Origin: Tissierellaceae bacterium
GTDB taxonomy: Bacteria; Bacillota; Clostridia; Tissierellales; Tissierellaceae
Length of the DNA stretch: 26,386 nt
Direction: 5' to 3'
Assembly (NCBI GenBank): GCA_023229175.1
Contig: JALNZV010000025.1
Location: 1 to 26,386, forward strand
The notes under the pieces were generated by a model. The model ran no database searches, had not been told where the DNA came from, and saw nothing but the letters and a program-made list of their open reading frames with translations. How positions within the stretch are numbered: position 1 is the stretch's first letter; the number at the start of each line of letters is the position of its first letter. This document shows, piece after piece, positions 16,485 to 23,829 of the stretch. Both the position numbers and the translations under genes were made by a program.

Positions 16485-17663
16485 ATGAAACTGTTAGCAT
16501 ACATAAAGCTTAGTATAAAAAGTATAATAAGAGAGTTCCCTTCATTTGTACTATCCTATGGAGTCTACCCTTTAGTCATAGCCCTTGTAATGGGATATGT
16601 GCAAAAAGATATGTTTACGCCATCCATTAGTGAACCTATATTTTCAGTTATTATAAGAGATGAAGATGATTCAGAACAGTCTCGAAACTTGGTAGCTTTT
16701 TTAAATAGCGATGAAATATCACAGGTCATGACTGTTAAAAATTCTGAGGAAGGCAAATTTGATTACACTCTTAGGATTCCAGAGGGCTATGAAAATAGTC
16801 TCCTAGGTAATGGCAGTTCAACTGTGAAAGTAGAGGCAGAAGAAAAGTCCTCGACTTCATTAGGTAATATATTGGTAAGCATAGTTGACAGATACAATCA
16901 GGAGGCAAGCCAAGGTCTAACCATACAAAGGAACATTGAAAAACTGCCTGTATCGTCAGGGGAAAAGGAGAAAATCCTTTCGGATATAAACCATATTCTA
17001 ATAAATGCCAATGGCTCTAATTCTATAAAAGCCAATCTGCATACTGTTAAAAAGAGCTTAGATTCCTACGAATACTATTCTGTAACATTTTTAAGTTTCG
17101 TCTTCTTTATATTTTTAATAGCAGTTATTTCCTCGGATGCATTGGAAAAAGAAATAGGACTGTATCATAGGATAATGTCGACCCCCATGACTAGATTGGA
17201 GTATTTTCACTATGGATTTGTATCTAACTACCTTACGATGATAATTGCCAATACAATTTACGTCCTCGTCTACAGGATTACAGGTTTGTCCTTTGGGGGC
17301 TCATGGGCTTTATTGGCCATAATAGTGTCAATTCAAAGCCTGATGATTACCGTAATCGGGACCTTAATTTCTGCTGTATTCAAAAAAAAATACGGCTTAA
17401 TCCTAGTACAAATACTCCTTATGACTCAAATGGTCATAGGAGGTATAATCGGTCCTGCTCACAAATTTACTTCCAACGCAGTGCTTCAAGGCTTATCTAA
17501 GTTAAAACCAGATATTCTCATAAGCAATACCTATAAAAACTATATGTTAGTTGGCAGTCTTTCTTCCATATCAAATTACTTGCTCGTTATGATAGGAATA
17601 TCTTTAGTTCTATATATGCTCAATGTATTAGTGGTTCAAATGAAATGGGGTGTCAGTAAATGA
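16485..17663 (+). CDS. ABC-2 type exporter permease, first subunit
   Basis: The 392-residue product begins at ATG 16485 after GGGGTG. It has one N-terminal membrane helix (about 20-40), a large extracytoplasmic region (about 45-190), and then a block of about five helices (about 195-385). This is the ABC2_membrane_3 layout of LnrM-like and YhgE-like proteins. It pairs with the next gene to form the membrane channel powered by the upstream ATPase. It overlaps the next gene by ATGA. Confidence 0.87.
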   Translation: MKLLAYIKLSIKSIIREFPSFVLSYGVYPLVIALVMGYVQKDMFTPSISEPIFSVIIRDEDDSEQSRNLVAFLNSDEISQVMTVKNSEEGKFDYTLRIPEGYENSLLGNGSSTVKVEAEEKSSTSLGNILVSIVDRYNQEASQGLTIQRNIEKLPVSSGEKEKILSDINHILINANGSNSIKANLHTVKKSLDSYEYYSVTFLSFVFFIFLIAVISSDALEKEIGLYHRIMSTPMTRLEYFHYGFVSNYLTMIIANTIYVLVYRITGLSFGGSWALLAIIVSIQSLMITVIGTLISAVFKKKYGLILVQILLMTQMVIGGIIGPAHKFTSNAVLQGLSKLKPDILISNTYKNYMLVGSLSSISNYLLVMIGISLVLYMLNVLVVQMKWGVSK

Positions 17664-18763
17664 GATTATTTCAACTTGTTTTTGTAAATATTAAGAGAAT
17701 GATAAAGGATCCTTCGAAATTTGGATTTATGTTTATCATGCCTATAGCTGTAATATTCCTTGTAAGCTTTATGGACGGAGGGTCGAGTTCAAGTTCTGCA
17801 ATGTCCAATGTGGATATAGCCATAAATATTGAGGATACAGGGGACTTAGGTGCTGAAGTCTTTAATTCGACGACAAAATCCAATTGGATATTTAACAATC
17901 AAAGAGATACTGCACTGGAGCTCTTGGAAAAAAGCCAGGTGGCAATAGTATATAATGTGCCTGAAAACTTTACTGAAAAGATTGACAACTATGAAAAACC
18001 CATCATTGAATCTTTTAAACGGGAAGAAGGAAATGCCACCATTGCCCTAGAAATTGAGATAAACGACAAAATCAATGAATTGATTAAAAAAAGGTTTTTG
18101 TTAGATAACAAAGTTATCACCGAAGTAGATGAACTATATACACTAAAGACAGAAACTGTTTTTGAAAGGAACAAGAAAGTAAGCAATGGGGACCTCCATA
18201 CTGTCACCATGCTTCTTATATACTTTATTATCCTAGGCTCCACTACCATAGGAGCTGAATTAATTGAGTTTAAAAAGAAGAATATAATTTCAAGGGCTAT
18301 AACCACACCTAACAAAGACTCTACCATATTAGGCAGTATTGCCTTGTCCCTATTATTGTTCCAAGTAGGGGCAAATCTCATAGTCCTGTTCTTAGGTCAA
18401 AGATTTATTGGATATAATATAGTCAATTTTCACATTATAACTGTAAACTTAATATTGGCTAGTATGTTTTCAATTACCCTATCCCTGGCAATGTCTAGGA
18501 TATTTACCAATGAAGGCACAGGCTCATTGATTACAGCTTTAGTTTCTATGTTGACCTTATTTTTATCTATGTTTGCCCAAGAAGGTATATATCAAAGCGT
18601 ACCCCTGTTTATAAAAAACTTAGGTAAATTTACTCCTCAATATTGGATTTTTGACAGTTTAGAGAAAACTATATTTTTCCCCAACACTCTGATAGTACTG
18701 CTTATGGTACTGGCTTTATTTTCTGCTGGTAGTTACAGGATAAAGGATTTTATAAGAAAATAA
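17660..18763 (+). CDS. ABC-2 type exporter permease, second subunit
   Basis: The 367-residue product starts at ATG 17660 within the ATGA overlap with the previous permease, so the two are likely translationally coupled in equal amounts. It has the same plan: an N-terminal helix (about 21-38), an extracytoplasmic region (about 40-175), then about five helices (about 180-365). It is the last gene of the exporter operon; a separate promoter lies just downstream for the next gene, and I see no terminator between them. Confidence 0.87.
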   Translation: MRLFQLVFVNIKRMIKDPSKFGFMFIMPIAVIFLVSFMDGGSSSSSAMSNVDIAINIEDTGDLGAEVFNSTTKSNWIFNNQRDTALELLEKSQVAIVYNVPENFTEKIDNYEKPIIESFKREEGNATIALEIEINDKINELIKKRFLLDNKVITEVDELYTLKTETVFERNKKVSNGDLHTVTMLLIYFIILGSTTIGAELIEFKKKNIISRAITTPNKDSTILGSIALSLLLFQVGANLIVLFLGQRFIGYNIVNFHIITVNLILASMFSITLSLAMSRIFTNEGTGSLITALVSMLTLFLSMFAQEGIYQSVPLFIKNLGKFTPQYWIFDSLEKTIFFPNTLIVLLMVLALFSAGSYRIKDFIRK

Positions 18764-18771
18764 ATATTTTA

Positions 18772-18800
18772 TTGTATCTGCAATATCGTTGTAGTATGAT
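18772..18800 (+). promoter_or_regulatory. Promoter of the FMN alpha-hydroxy-acid oxidase gene
   Basis: TTGTAT (18772-18777), an exact 17-base spacer and TATGAT (18795-18800) make a plausible sigma-A promoter. Transcription would start near 18807, about 30 bases before the ATG. Confidence 0.5.
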
Positions 18801-18836
18801 TTACTTATGTAATTACATAAAGGAGGTTCAATAGGT

Positions 18837-19859
18837 ATGAATGTGAAGGAAATGAGAAATACTGCAAGGGAAAAGATGAAGGGTTTCTGCAGGGTTTGTC
18901 CCGAATGCAATGGAGTTGTCTGTGCTGGTGAAGTTCCTGGTATGGGAGGCACTCTAACTGGCTCCTCTTTTAAATCTAATGTCACTGACTTGGCTAAGGT
19001 AAAAGTTCGATTAAAAACCATACATAATGCTACAAATCCAGATACTAGCTTTGATTTCTTCGGCAATAAATTGGACATGCCCATAATCGGTGCGGCTGTA
19101 ACCGGTACTGCATTTAATATGGGTCCCACAATTACTGAAGAGGAATATATAGACTCAGTAGTCAGTGGCACCGTAAATGCAGGTACTATGACTATGATTG
19201 GCGACTCCGTAAATCCTGTTTACTACGATTACGCCTTAAATGCCGTTAAAAACGTAAACAGCAAAGGCATCGCCATCATCAAGCCTAAGGACAATGACGT
19301 AGTTATGGAGTTCATAAAGAAAGCGGAAGATATTGGAGCCGTAGCAGCTGGAATGGACATTGACGGGGCAGGACTAGTCACCATGGCATTACACGGTATA
19401 CCTGTAGGTCCCAAAACCCCTGAAGACCTAAAGAAGATTATTTCCTCTACCAAGCTACCATTTGTATTGAAGGGCATAATGACAAAGGAAGAGGCCCTTC
19501 TAGCTGTGGAAGTGGGAGCAAAAGCAATTGTTGTCTCCAATCACGGCGGCAGGGTACTAGACCATACCCAATCAACTGCCAAGGTACTGCCTGAAATCGC
19601 TGAGGCTGTGAAAGGCAAGATTATGATTTTAGTTGATGGAGGCATCAGGACTGGTGTAGATGTACTTAAAATGATTGCCCTAGGGGCTGATGCCGTATCC
19701 ATAGGCAGACCTGTTGCTATTGGTGCCTACGGTGGATTTGCAGAAGGTGTTGAACAGGTATTTTCTGATATGAAAAACCAATTGTATCAGGCTATGATCC
19801 TTACGGGAGCCAAAGACTTAAAATCAATAGATAAATCCATGATATCTATAGAATGGTAA
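18837..19859 (+). CDS. FMN-dependent alpha-hydroxy-acid oxidizing protein with Cys-rich N-terminus
   Basis: The 340-residue product starts at ATG 18837, about 10 bases after AGGAGG. The TIM-barrel body matches the FMN alpha-hydroxy-acid oxidase/dehydrogenase family. The catalytic His and Arg are in VSNHGGR, followed by LDHTQST, and the phosphate-binding strand ends VDGGIRTG...ALGADAVSIGRP. Residues 18-29 hold four cysteines, C-x2-C-x2-C-x4-C (CRVCPECNGVVC), then a Gly-rich AGEVPGMGG; canonical lactate or glycolate oxidases lack this. It could hold an Fe-S cluster or zinc and may exchange electrons with a partner instead of O2, fitting an anaerobe; that is inference. The substrate is unknown. 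It is followed by a strong terminator. Confidence 0.88.
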   Translation: MNVKEMRNTAREKMKGFCRVCPECNGVVCAGEVPGMGGTLTGSSFKSNVTDLAKVKVRLKTIHNATNPDTSFDFFGNKLDMPIIGAAVTGTAFNMGPTITEEEYIDSVVSGTVNAGTMTMIGDSVNPVYYDYALNAVKNVNSKGIAIIKPKDNDVVMEFIKKAEDIGAVAAGMDIDGAGLVTMALHGIPVGPKTPEDLKKIISSTKLPFVLKGIMTKEEALLAVEVGAKAIVVSNHGGRVLDHTQSTAKVLPEIAEAVKGKIMILVDGGIRTGVDVLKMIALGADAVSIGRPVAIGAYGGFAEGVEQVFSDMKNQLYQAMILTGAKDLKSIDKSMISIEW

Positions 19860-19870
19860 TAAAACGTATA

Positions 19871-19900
19871 AAAACAGGTCCTTTGGACCTGTTTTATTCT
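19871..19900. terminator. Bidirectional rho-independent terminator
   Basis: A perfect 11-base-pair stem (AAAACAGGTCC and its complement) with a TTT loop is flanked by a T-rich run on the plus strand (TTTTATTCTTTT) and by TTTTTATACGTTTT on the minus strand. It serves both the FMN oxidase gene and the convergent PgpA gene, whose stop codon lies in the right arm. Confidence 0.85.
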
Positions 19901-20385
19901 TTTCTCGTATGGGCAATTCTACTGGCAGCTGCTGCAGCAATGGCAGCTACTAAATCGTCTAAGAATGTGTGGACTGCATCGCCTTTCATCTCGTCTAATT
20001 CCTTAAGTATGCCGACCTTTTCTTTGTCTAAATATCCGTAGTTTGTAAGGCCTATGGTGCCATAGACATTTACTATGGACAGGGGAATTATTTCATCTAT
20101 TCCATAAAGCCCCTCATCAGTTTCCACTATTGTCTGAAGTGGTTCCGGCAATAGCTTTTTCTCTGCAATTTCATCTAAGGCTATCCCCGTCATTATGGCG
20201 TGGATTATCTCTCTTTTTGTAAGGACTGCCTTGATATTATCCACGCATACCTCCAGTGTAAGATCTGGATAATATTTTTGCTGTAGCATCAAAACTAGCT
20301 CTCCTATGTCTTCTAGTTTTACTCCTCTTCTCTCCAGCATTTCTAGTGTCATCTTGTTTAATTCTTCCATATTATATTTTCCCAT
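19894..20385 (-). CDS. pgpA: Phosphatidylglycerophosphatase A family protein (YutG-like)
   Basis: The start at ATG 20385 follows AGGGGG with a 7-base spacer and gives 163 residues; the frame is open to 20430 but without a good ribosome site. The sequence has the YutG/PgpA hallmarks of Gram-positive bacteria: an N-terminal LERRGVKLEDIGELVLMLQ, ALTKREIIHAIMTGIALDE-like core, IVETDEGLYGIDE, SIVNVYGTIGLTNYGYLDK and HTFLDDLVAAIAAAAASR. PgpA dephosphorylates phosphatidylglycerol phosphate in phospholipid synthesis. The YutG branch is not strongly membrane-spanning and its in vivo substrate is less certain. No clear promoter was found in the 124 AT-rich bases upstream. Confidence 0.85.
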   Translation of the reverse strand: MGKYNMEELNKMTLEMLERRGVKLEDIGELVLMLQQKYYPDLTLEVCVDNIKAVLTKREIIHAIMTGIALDEIAEKKLLPEPLQTIVETDEGLYGIDEIIPLSIVNVYGTIGLTNYGYLDKEKVGILKELDEMKGDAVHTFLDDLVAAIAAAAASRIAHTRKE

Positions 20386-20509
20386 TATGCAGCCCCCTGT
20401 AAAAGTAATATTGCTTATGTTATTACCCAATATCTAATATTATATTCACTTATGGATTTTTATTATTTGTTTAATTATAAAGTATTTTGGTACTCAGACT
20501 ATTATACAT

Positions 20510-20827
20510 TTATAAATTTAATATCATTTTTGCTATATTTTCCAATTTGTCGTTTACAGACTCCCTGTCTACTGTGCCACCTCTTCCATCAAATAAAACC
20601 AAAGAGTCCATATTCAACGGGGCAAATCCTGACTCCGCCCTAAATCCAACGTTAAACATATATTCCACAAATATCCTTTGATTGTTTTTTTCATAGTTCA
20701 GGGAATGAACATAGTAACGTTTCTTTAATCTCTCAATAAAATATCCTTTTTCCAATACAAATTTAACTACGCCAATGTCAAATTTTGCCTTTATTCCCTT
20801 GACCATGATACCTCCCAAATCCTTCAC
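20510..20827 (-). CDS. Small protein of unknown function
   Basis: I do not recognise this family. The frame has two credible starts: GTG 20827, 8 bases after AGGAGG, giving 105 residues, and ATG 20806, 4 bases after GGGAGG, giving 98 residues. The product is soluble, mixed alpha/beta in appearance, with basic (ERLKKRYYVH) and glycine-containing (LFDGRGGTVDRES) segments, no signal peptide, membrane helix or Cys motif. It is a stand-alone minus-strand gene between the tRNA terminator and pgpA, with a TATAAT about 40 bases upstream. Two ribosome sites, a promoter and normal composition support a real gene. Confidence 0.7.
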   Translation of the reverse strand: MKDLGGIMVKGIKAKFDIGVVKFVLEKGYFIERLKKRYYVHSLNYEKNNQRIFVEYMFNVGFRAESGFAPLNMDSLVLFDGRGGTVDRESVNDKLENIAKMILNL

Positions 20828-20864
20828 GGCTTATCCCTCCTGCTATGGTTACAAACTTGTATTT

Positions 20865-20870
20865 ATTATA
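20865..20870 (-). promoter_or_regulatory. Possible -10 element of the small unknown gene
   Basis: A TATAAT lies on the minus strand 37 bases before the GTG start at 20827. No good -35 hexamer is visible at 16-18 bases. Confidence 0.35.
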
Positions 20871-20960
20871 GTGTGGTTCATTTATACCCATGGAAGAATT
20901 TTTAAAAACATTTTAGGTATAAGTTCCCGATAAATAGTACCCAAATAGGCAAAAAGGCAT

Positions 20961-20992
20961 TAAAAAGACTTGTAGAAATGCCTACAAGCCTT
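20961..20992 (-). terminator. Rho-independent terminator of tRNA-Ala
   Basis: On the minus strand an 11-base-pair stem (AAGGCTTGTAG with CTACAAGTCTT, one G-U pair) and a 6-base loop are followed by TTTTTA. It lies 13 bases beyond the 3' end of the tRNA. Confidence 0.8.
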
Positions 20993-21005
20993 GTTATTAC
21001 TGGTA

Positions 21006-21078
21006 TGGAGCTTAGGGGATTCGAACCCCTGGTCTCCTGACTGCCAGTCAGGCGCGATCCCAACTTCGCCAAAGCCCC
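21006..21078 (-). tRNA. tRNA-Ala (anticodon GGC)
   Basis: The 73-base sequence folds into a full cloverleaf. The acceptor stem is GGGGCTT with AAGCTCC (one G-U), and the D arm has a GG in the loop. The anticodon stem CCTGA/TCAGG closes the loop CTGGCAG, giving anticodon GGC for alanine GCC/GCU codons. A 5-base variable loop leads to the T arm AGGGG-TTCGAAT-CCCCT, and the discriminator base is A. The CCA end is not encoded and must be added. It is flanked by its own promoter and terminator. Confidence 0.95.
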
Positions 21079-21119
21079 AAATTCAGTTACTAATATATGA
21101 TAATACATTTGGCGAAGTT
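21062..21119. repeat. 12-base inverted repeat between tRNA D-arm region and its promoter spacer
   Basis: AACTTCGCCAAA at 21062-21073 (inside the tRNA, acceptor/D-arm junction) is exactly complementary to TTTGGCGAAGTT at 21108-21119, with 34 bases between. The second copy falls between the predicted -35 and -10 boxes of the tRNA gene. The function is unknown. Confidence 0.75.
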
Positions 21120-21125
21120 TTTCAA
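21097..21125 (-). promoter_or_regulatory. Promoter of tRNA-Ala
   Basis: On the minus strand TTGAAA (21125-21120), a 17-base spacer and TATCAT (21102-21097) form a good promoter. The tRNA 5' end lies 18 bases beyond the -10 box, leaving a leader of about 10 bases. Confidence 0.6.
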
Positions 21126-21152
21126 GTATTATTTTATTATATACATTTGAGT

Positions 21153-22241
21153 TTACACATTAAATCTAAATTCGATTATATCTCCGTCTTCTACTACATA
21201 TTCTTTGCCCTCCAATGTAGCAAGACCCTTTTCCTTTACCTTTACCATGGAGCCATGTTCTTTTAAGTATTGGAACTTACATACTTCTGCCCTGATAAAT
21301 CCCTTTTCTATATCTGTATGGATTTTACCTGCTGCCTCTTTGGCAATGGTCCCCCTCCTTATGGTCCATGCCCTTACTTCGTCTTTTCCTGCTGTGAGAA
21401 ATGATATGAGCCCCAAATAGTCATAGGATGTCTTTGCCAATATATCTATTCCCGATTCATCTATACCTAAATCCTCCATAAACATTTCCCTGTCCTCTTT
21501 CTCCAACTCCGTCAGCTCTAGTTCAGTCTTTATACAAAGCTCTATTAATGGTGTATCCACGGATTTGACAAACTCCTTCACTTTTTCCTTGCCTGGATAT
21601 TGTCCGCTTACCAATTGATTTTCATCTACATTGGCCACTATGAGCATTGGTTTCTCCGACAGAAACGAAAAGGTCTTCAGTATTTCTTTTTCCTCATCGG
21701 TCAGGTCTATATTGTGAAGTAAGAGCCCATTTTCTAATCCTTCCCTACATTTTTTCAGCACTTCCAGTTCCTCTAGGTTCTCCTTTGTCACTTTTTTAGA
21801 CGTTTCTATTCTCTCTATTCTATTTTCTATAACCCCAAGGTCTGCAAATAGCAGTTCTAGATTTATGGTCTCTATATCTCTCATGGGGTCTATGGAACCC
21901 TCTGCATGGATAACATGGTCGTTTTCAAATGCCCTGAGAACGTGGACTAGAAGGTCAACTTTTCTAATGTTGTCTAAAAATTGATTTCCCACGCCTTTCC
22001 CCGAGCTGGAACCCTTTACTAGACCTGGCACATCTATGACCTCTATATTGGCATAGGTCTTCTTCTTGGGACTGTAAATCCCATCTAAGAAATCTATTCT
22101 CTCATCTGGTATCTTTGCCATACCTAAATTTGCCTCTACCTTTCCTTGGGAGAACTCTGTAATCTCTATATGTGATCCCGTCAACAAATTAAATAAACTG
22201 GTTTTTCCTACAGTTGGCAATCCTATTAATCCTATTTTCAT
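21153..22241 (-). CDS. ychF: Redox-regulated ATPase YchF (Obg family)
   Basis: The 362-residue product, the normal YchF length, starts at ATG 22241 behind AGGAG. The G1 loop GLPTVGKTS (7-15), the G3-like DVPGLV, and NVDE in place of the NKxD guanine motif are the features that give YchF its preference for ATP over GTP. A coiled-coil segment at about 130-170 and a C-terminal TGS domain (about 278-362, ending DGDIIEFRFNV) complete the family plan. YchF binds ribosomes and is linked to stress control. It is last in the operon, 27 bases after ftsX, and no terminator separates it from the downstream tRNA. Confidence 0.95.
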   Translation of the reverse strand: MKIGLIGLPTVGKTSLFNLLTGSHIEITEFSQGKVEANLGMAKIPDERIDFLDGIYSPKKKTYANIEVIDVPGLVKGSSSGKGVGNQFLDNIRKVDLLVHVLRAFENDHVIHAEGSIDPMRDIETINLELLFADLGVIENRIERIETSKKVTKENLEELEVLKKCREGLENGLLLHNIDLTDEEKEILKTFSFLSEKPMLIVANVDENQLVSGQYPGKEKVKEFVKSVDTPLIELCIKTELELTELEKEDREMFMEDLGIDESGIDILAKTSYDYLGLISFLTAGKDEVRAWTIRRGTIAKEAAGKIHTDIEKGFIRAEVCKFQYLKEHGSMVKVKEKGLATLEGKEYVVEDGDIIEFRFNV

Positions 22242-22268
22242 ATGCTGCTCCTTTCACTTCTTCCTTAT

Positions 22269-23141
22269 TTAGTTAACCTTTGCAGATTTTAGCCCAAAGA
22301 TGCTGCCTCCTATGCCCAATACCCCACTCGCAAACAATATAAATACGCCCATTGACTTTAACAAGTCCTCCATATGGGGCAGGGGTATGAAAATGTTGGA
22401 GCCTATTTGTCCATAGGCAGTCTTCACTCCTAAATACACCAGCCCAAAGGCCAATAACCCTCCTGCCACAGTCAAAAACAGTCCCTCCAACACAAAGGGA
22501 AATCCTATAAAGCTTTCTGGTGCCCCAAGAAGCCTTAGGGTATTGATTTGCTCCCTGTTGTTATATATCCCCTGCCTAATGATGTGGGATATGACTACTA
22601 AAGTGGATATTCCCGTAGCTGTAATCACCAATACGCCCACTATGGTCAATAGGGATATTAGATTTTGAAGTTTGTCAATTACATCCTTATTGTCCCTTAT
22701 GTAATCTATGGCTTCAATGGATTCTAACCTTTCCAAAATCGTATCCAGCTTCTCCACATTAATCTTTACTTCTATAAATGCCTGAAATGGATTCGAGTCA
22801 AATAGCTCCAGGACCTTAGCTTCTTTGCCTAATATCTCCACCATTCTCTGGTGGGATTCTTCCTTATCTACTAATTTTACCTCTTTTACATCCCCAATTA
22901 TCCCTATGCTTTCCATTAGACTGTTTATGTTCACATCTTCCATGTCCTCTTGGAAAAAAACATTTATCTCTGCCTCATCCCTAAGCATATTTACTAATTG
23001 GTGGCTTACCCACCAAGCAGTAGTTATGGTAGAAAGTATAAGAAATATAAGTCCTATACTGAATATAGACAATATATTGGATAGGCGGTCCACTTGAAAT
23101 ATGGTCCTTGCTTCTTTAAAAAAGTACCCTATGTTTTTCAT
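22269..23141 (-). CDS. ftsX: Cell-division/wall-hydrolase regulator FtsX
   Basis: The 290-residue protein starts at ATG 23141, overlapping the ftsE stop by ATGA, with AGAGGTG upstream. It has four membrane helices (about 21-44, 162-186, 213-236, 262-282) and an extracytoplasmic loop of about 115 residues after helix 1, containing the EINVFFQEDM and SNPFQAFIEV motifs typical of FtsX. LRLLGAPESFI sits in the cytoplasmic loop. FtsX carries the FtsE ATPase cycle across the membrane to activate a coiled-coil wall-hydrolase partner. Here the adjacent coiled-coil gene is the candidate partner. Confidence 0.95.
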   Translation of the reverse strand: MKNIGYFFKEARTIFQVDRLSNILSIFSIGLIFLILSTITTAWWVSHQLVNMLRDEAEINVFFQEDMEDVNINSLMESIGIIGDVKEVKLVDKEESHQRMVEILGKEAKVLELFDSNPFQAFIEVKINVEKLDTILERLESIEAIDYIRDNKDVIDKLQNLISLLTIVGVLVITATGISTLVVISHIIRQGIYNNREQINTLRLLGAPESFIGFPFVLEGLFLTVAGGLLAFGLVYLGVKTAYGQIGSNIFIPLPHMEDLLKSMGVFILFASGVLGIGGSIFGLKSAKVN

Positions 23142-23815
23142 TGGACAGCACCTCTGCTTTCCATTTTTATTATGCCATTTTCTACTTTTATAATTTCTCC
23201 TTGGTCAATATTATCCAGGAGGTGGGTGGCGTGTGTAGTGATAATCACAGCTGTGTTTTCATTTCTAAAGGATGCCAGAAGGCTCATGATATTCAGGGCG
23301 TTGTCCACATCCAAATTGCCCGTTGGCTCATCTGCAAGTATCAAAGCTGGCTTTCTGGCTACTGCCCTAGCTATGGCTACTCTTTGGGTTTCTCCAAAGG
23401 AAAGATGTTCTACTACAGTATCTATTTTATGGCTTAACCCCACTTTTATCAACGCATTTTTTGATTCTTCTTTTATCATTTTAGAGGGCATGTCTAGAAA
23501 TCTAAGACCCAACATGACGTTTTCCAAAGCCGTCCTTCCCTTTATTAGCTTAAATTCCTGAAATACAGGGCCTATGAGCCTTCTAAGTTTCCTTATGTTT
23601 GCCTCTTGTCCCTTTTGCATTTTTAGTCCGAGGACTTTCAGTTCCCCTTCTGTAGGGTATTCTATTCCCATGAAAAGCTTAAGTAAACTGGTCTTGCCTG
23701 AGCCGCTGGGCCCGATGATATAAGCCAATTGGCCCTTGCTTATGGCGATGTTAACTCCCCTTAAAGCCTTTGTACCGTCTCCATATACCAATGAAATATC
23801 TTTACCTTCAATCAA
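23138..23815 (-). CDS. ftsE: FtsE ATP-binding protein
   Basis: The 225-residue product starts at TTG 23815, after GAGGTG with a 6-base spacer; no ATG lies nearby. Walker A GPSGSGKT (35-42), a Q-loop Gln in VFQEFK, Walker B ALILADEPT (about 157-165) and the switch His (TTHATH) are all present. The ABC signature is LSFGETQ (138-144) where FtsE proteins normally have LSGGEQQ: the Ser and second Gly remain but the first Gly is Phe140. FtsE pairs with FtsX at the membrane. It lies 14 bases after the coiled-coil gene. Confidence 0.94.
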   Translation of the reverse strand: MIEGKDISLVYGDGTKALRGVNIAISKGQLAYIIGPSGSGKTSLLKLFMGIEYPTEGELKVLGLKMQKGQEANIRKLRRLIGPVFQEFKLIKGRTALENVMLGLRFLDMPSKMIKEESKNALIKVGLSHKIDTVVEHLSFGETQRVAIARAVARKPALILADEPTGNLDVDNALNIMSLLASFRNENTAVIITTHATHLLDNIDQGEIIKVENGIIKMESRGAVQ

Positions 23816-23829
23816 CTAAATCACCTCGA

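Noticed and set aside
20902..21108. 68-residue minus-strand open frame
   Set aside because: It runs through the tRNA-Ala gene and its terminator, so it is not coding.
21006..21125. tRNA-Ala as an integration site for a mobile element
   Set aside because: The repeat is inverted rather than direct, lies at the 5' side, and no integrase or phage gene is nearby.
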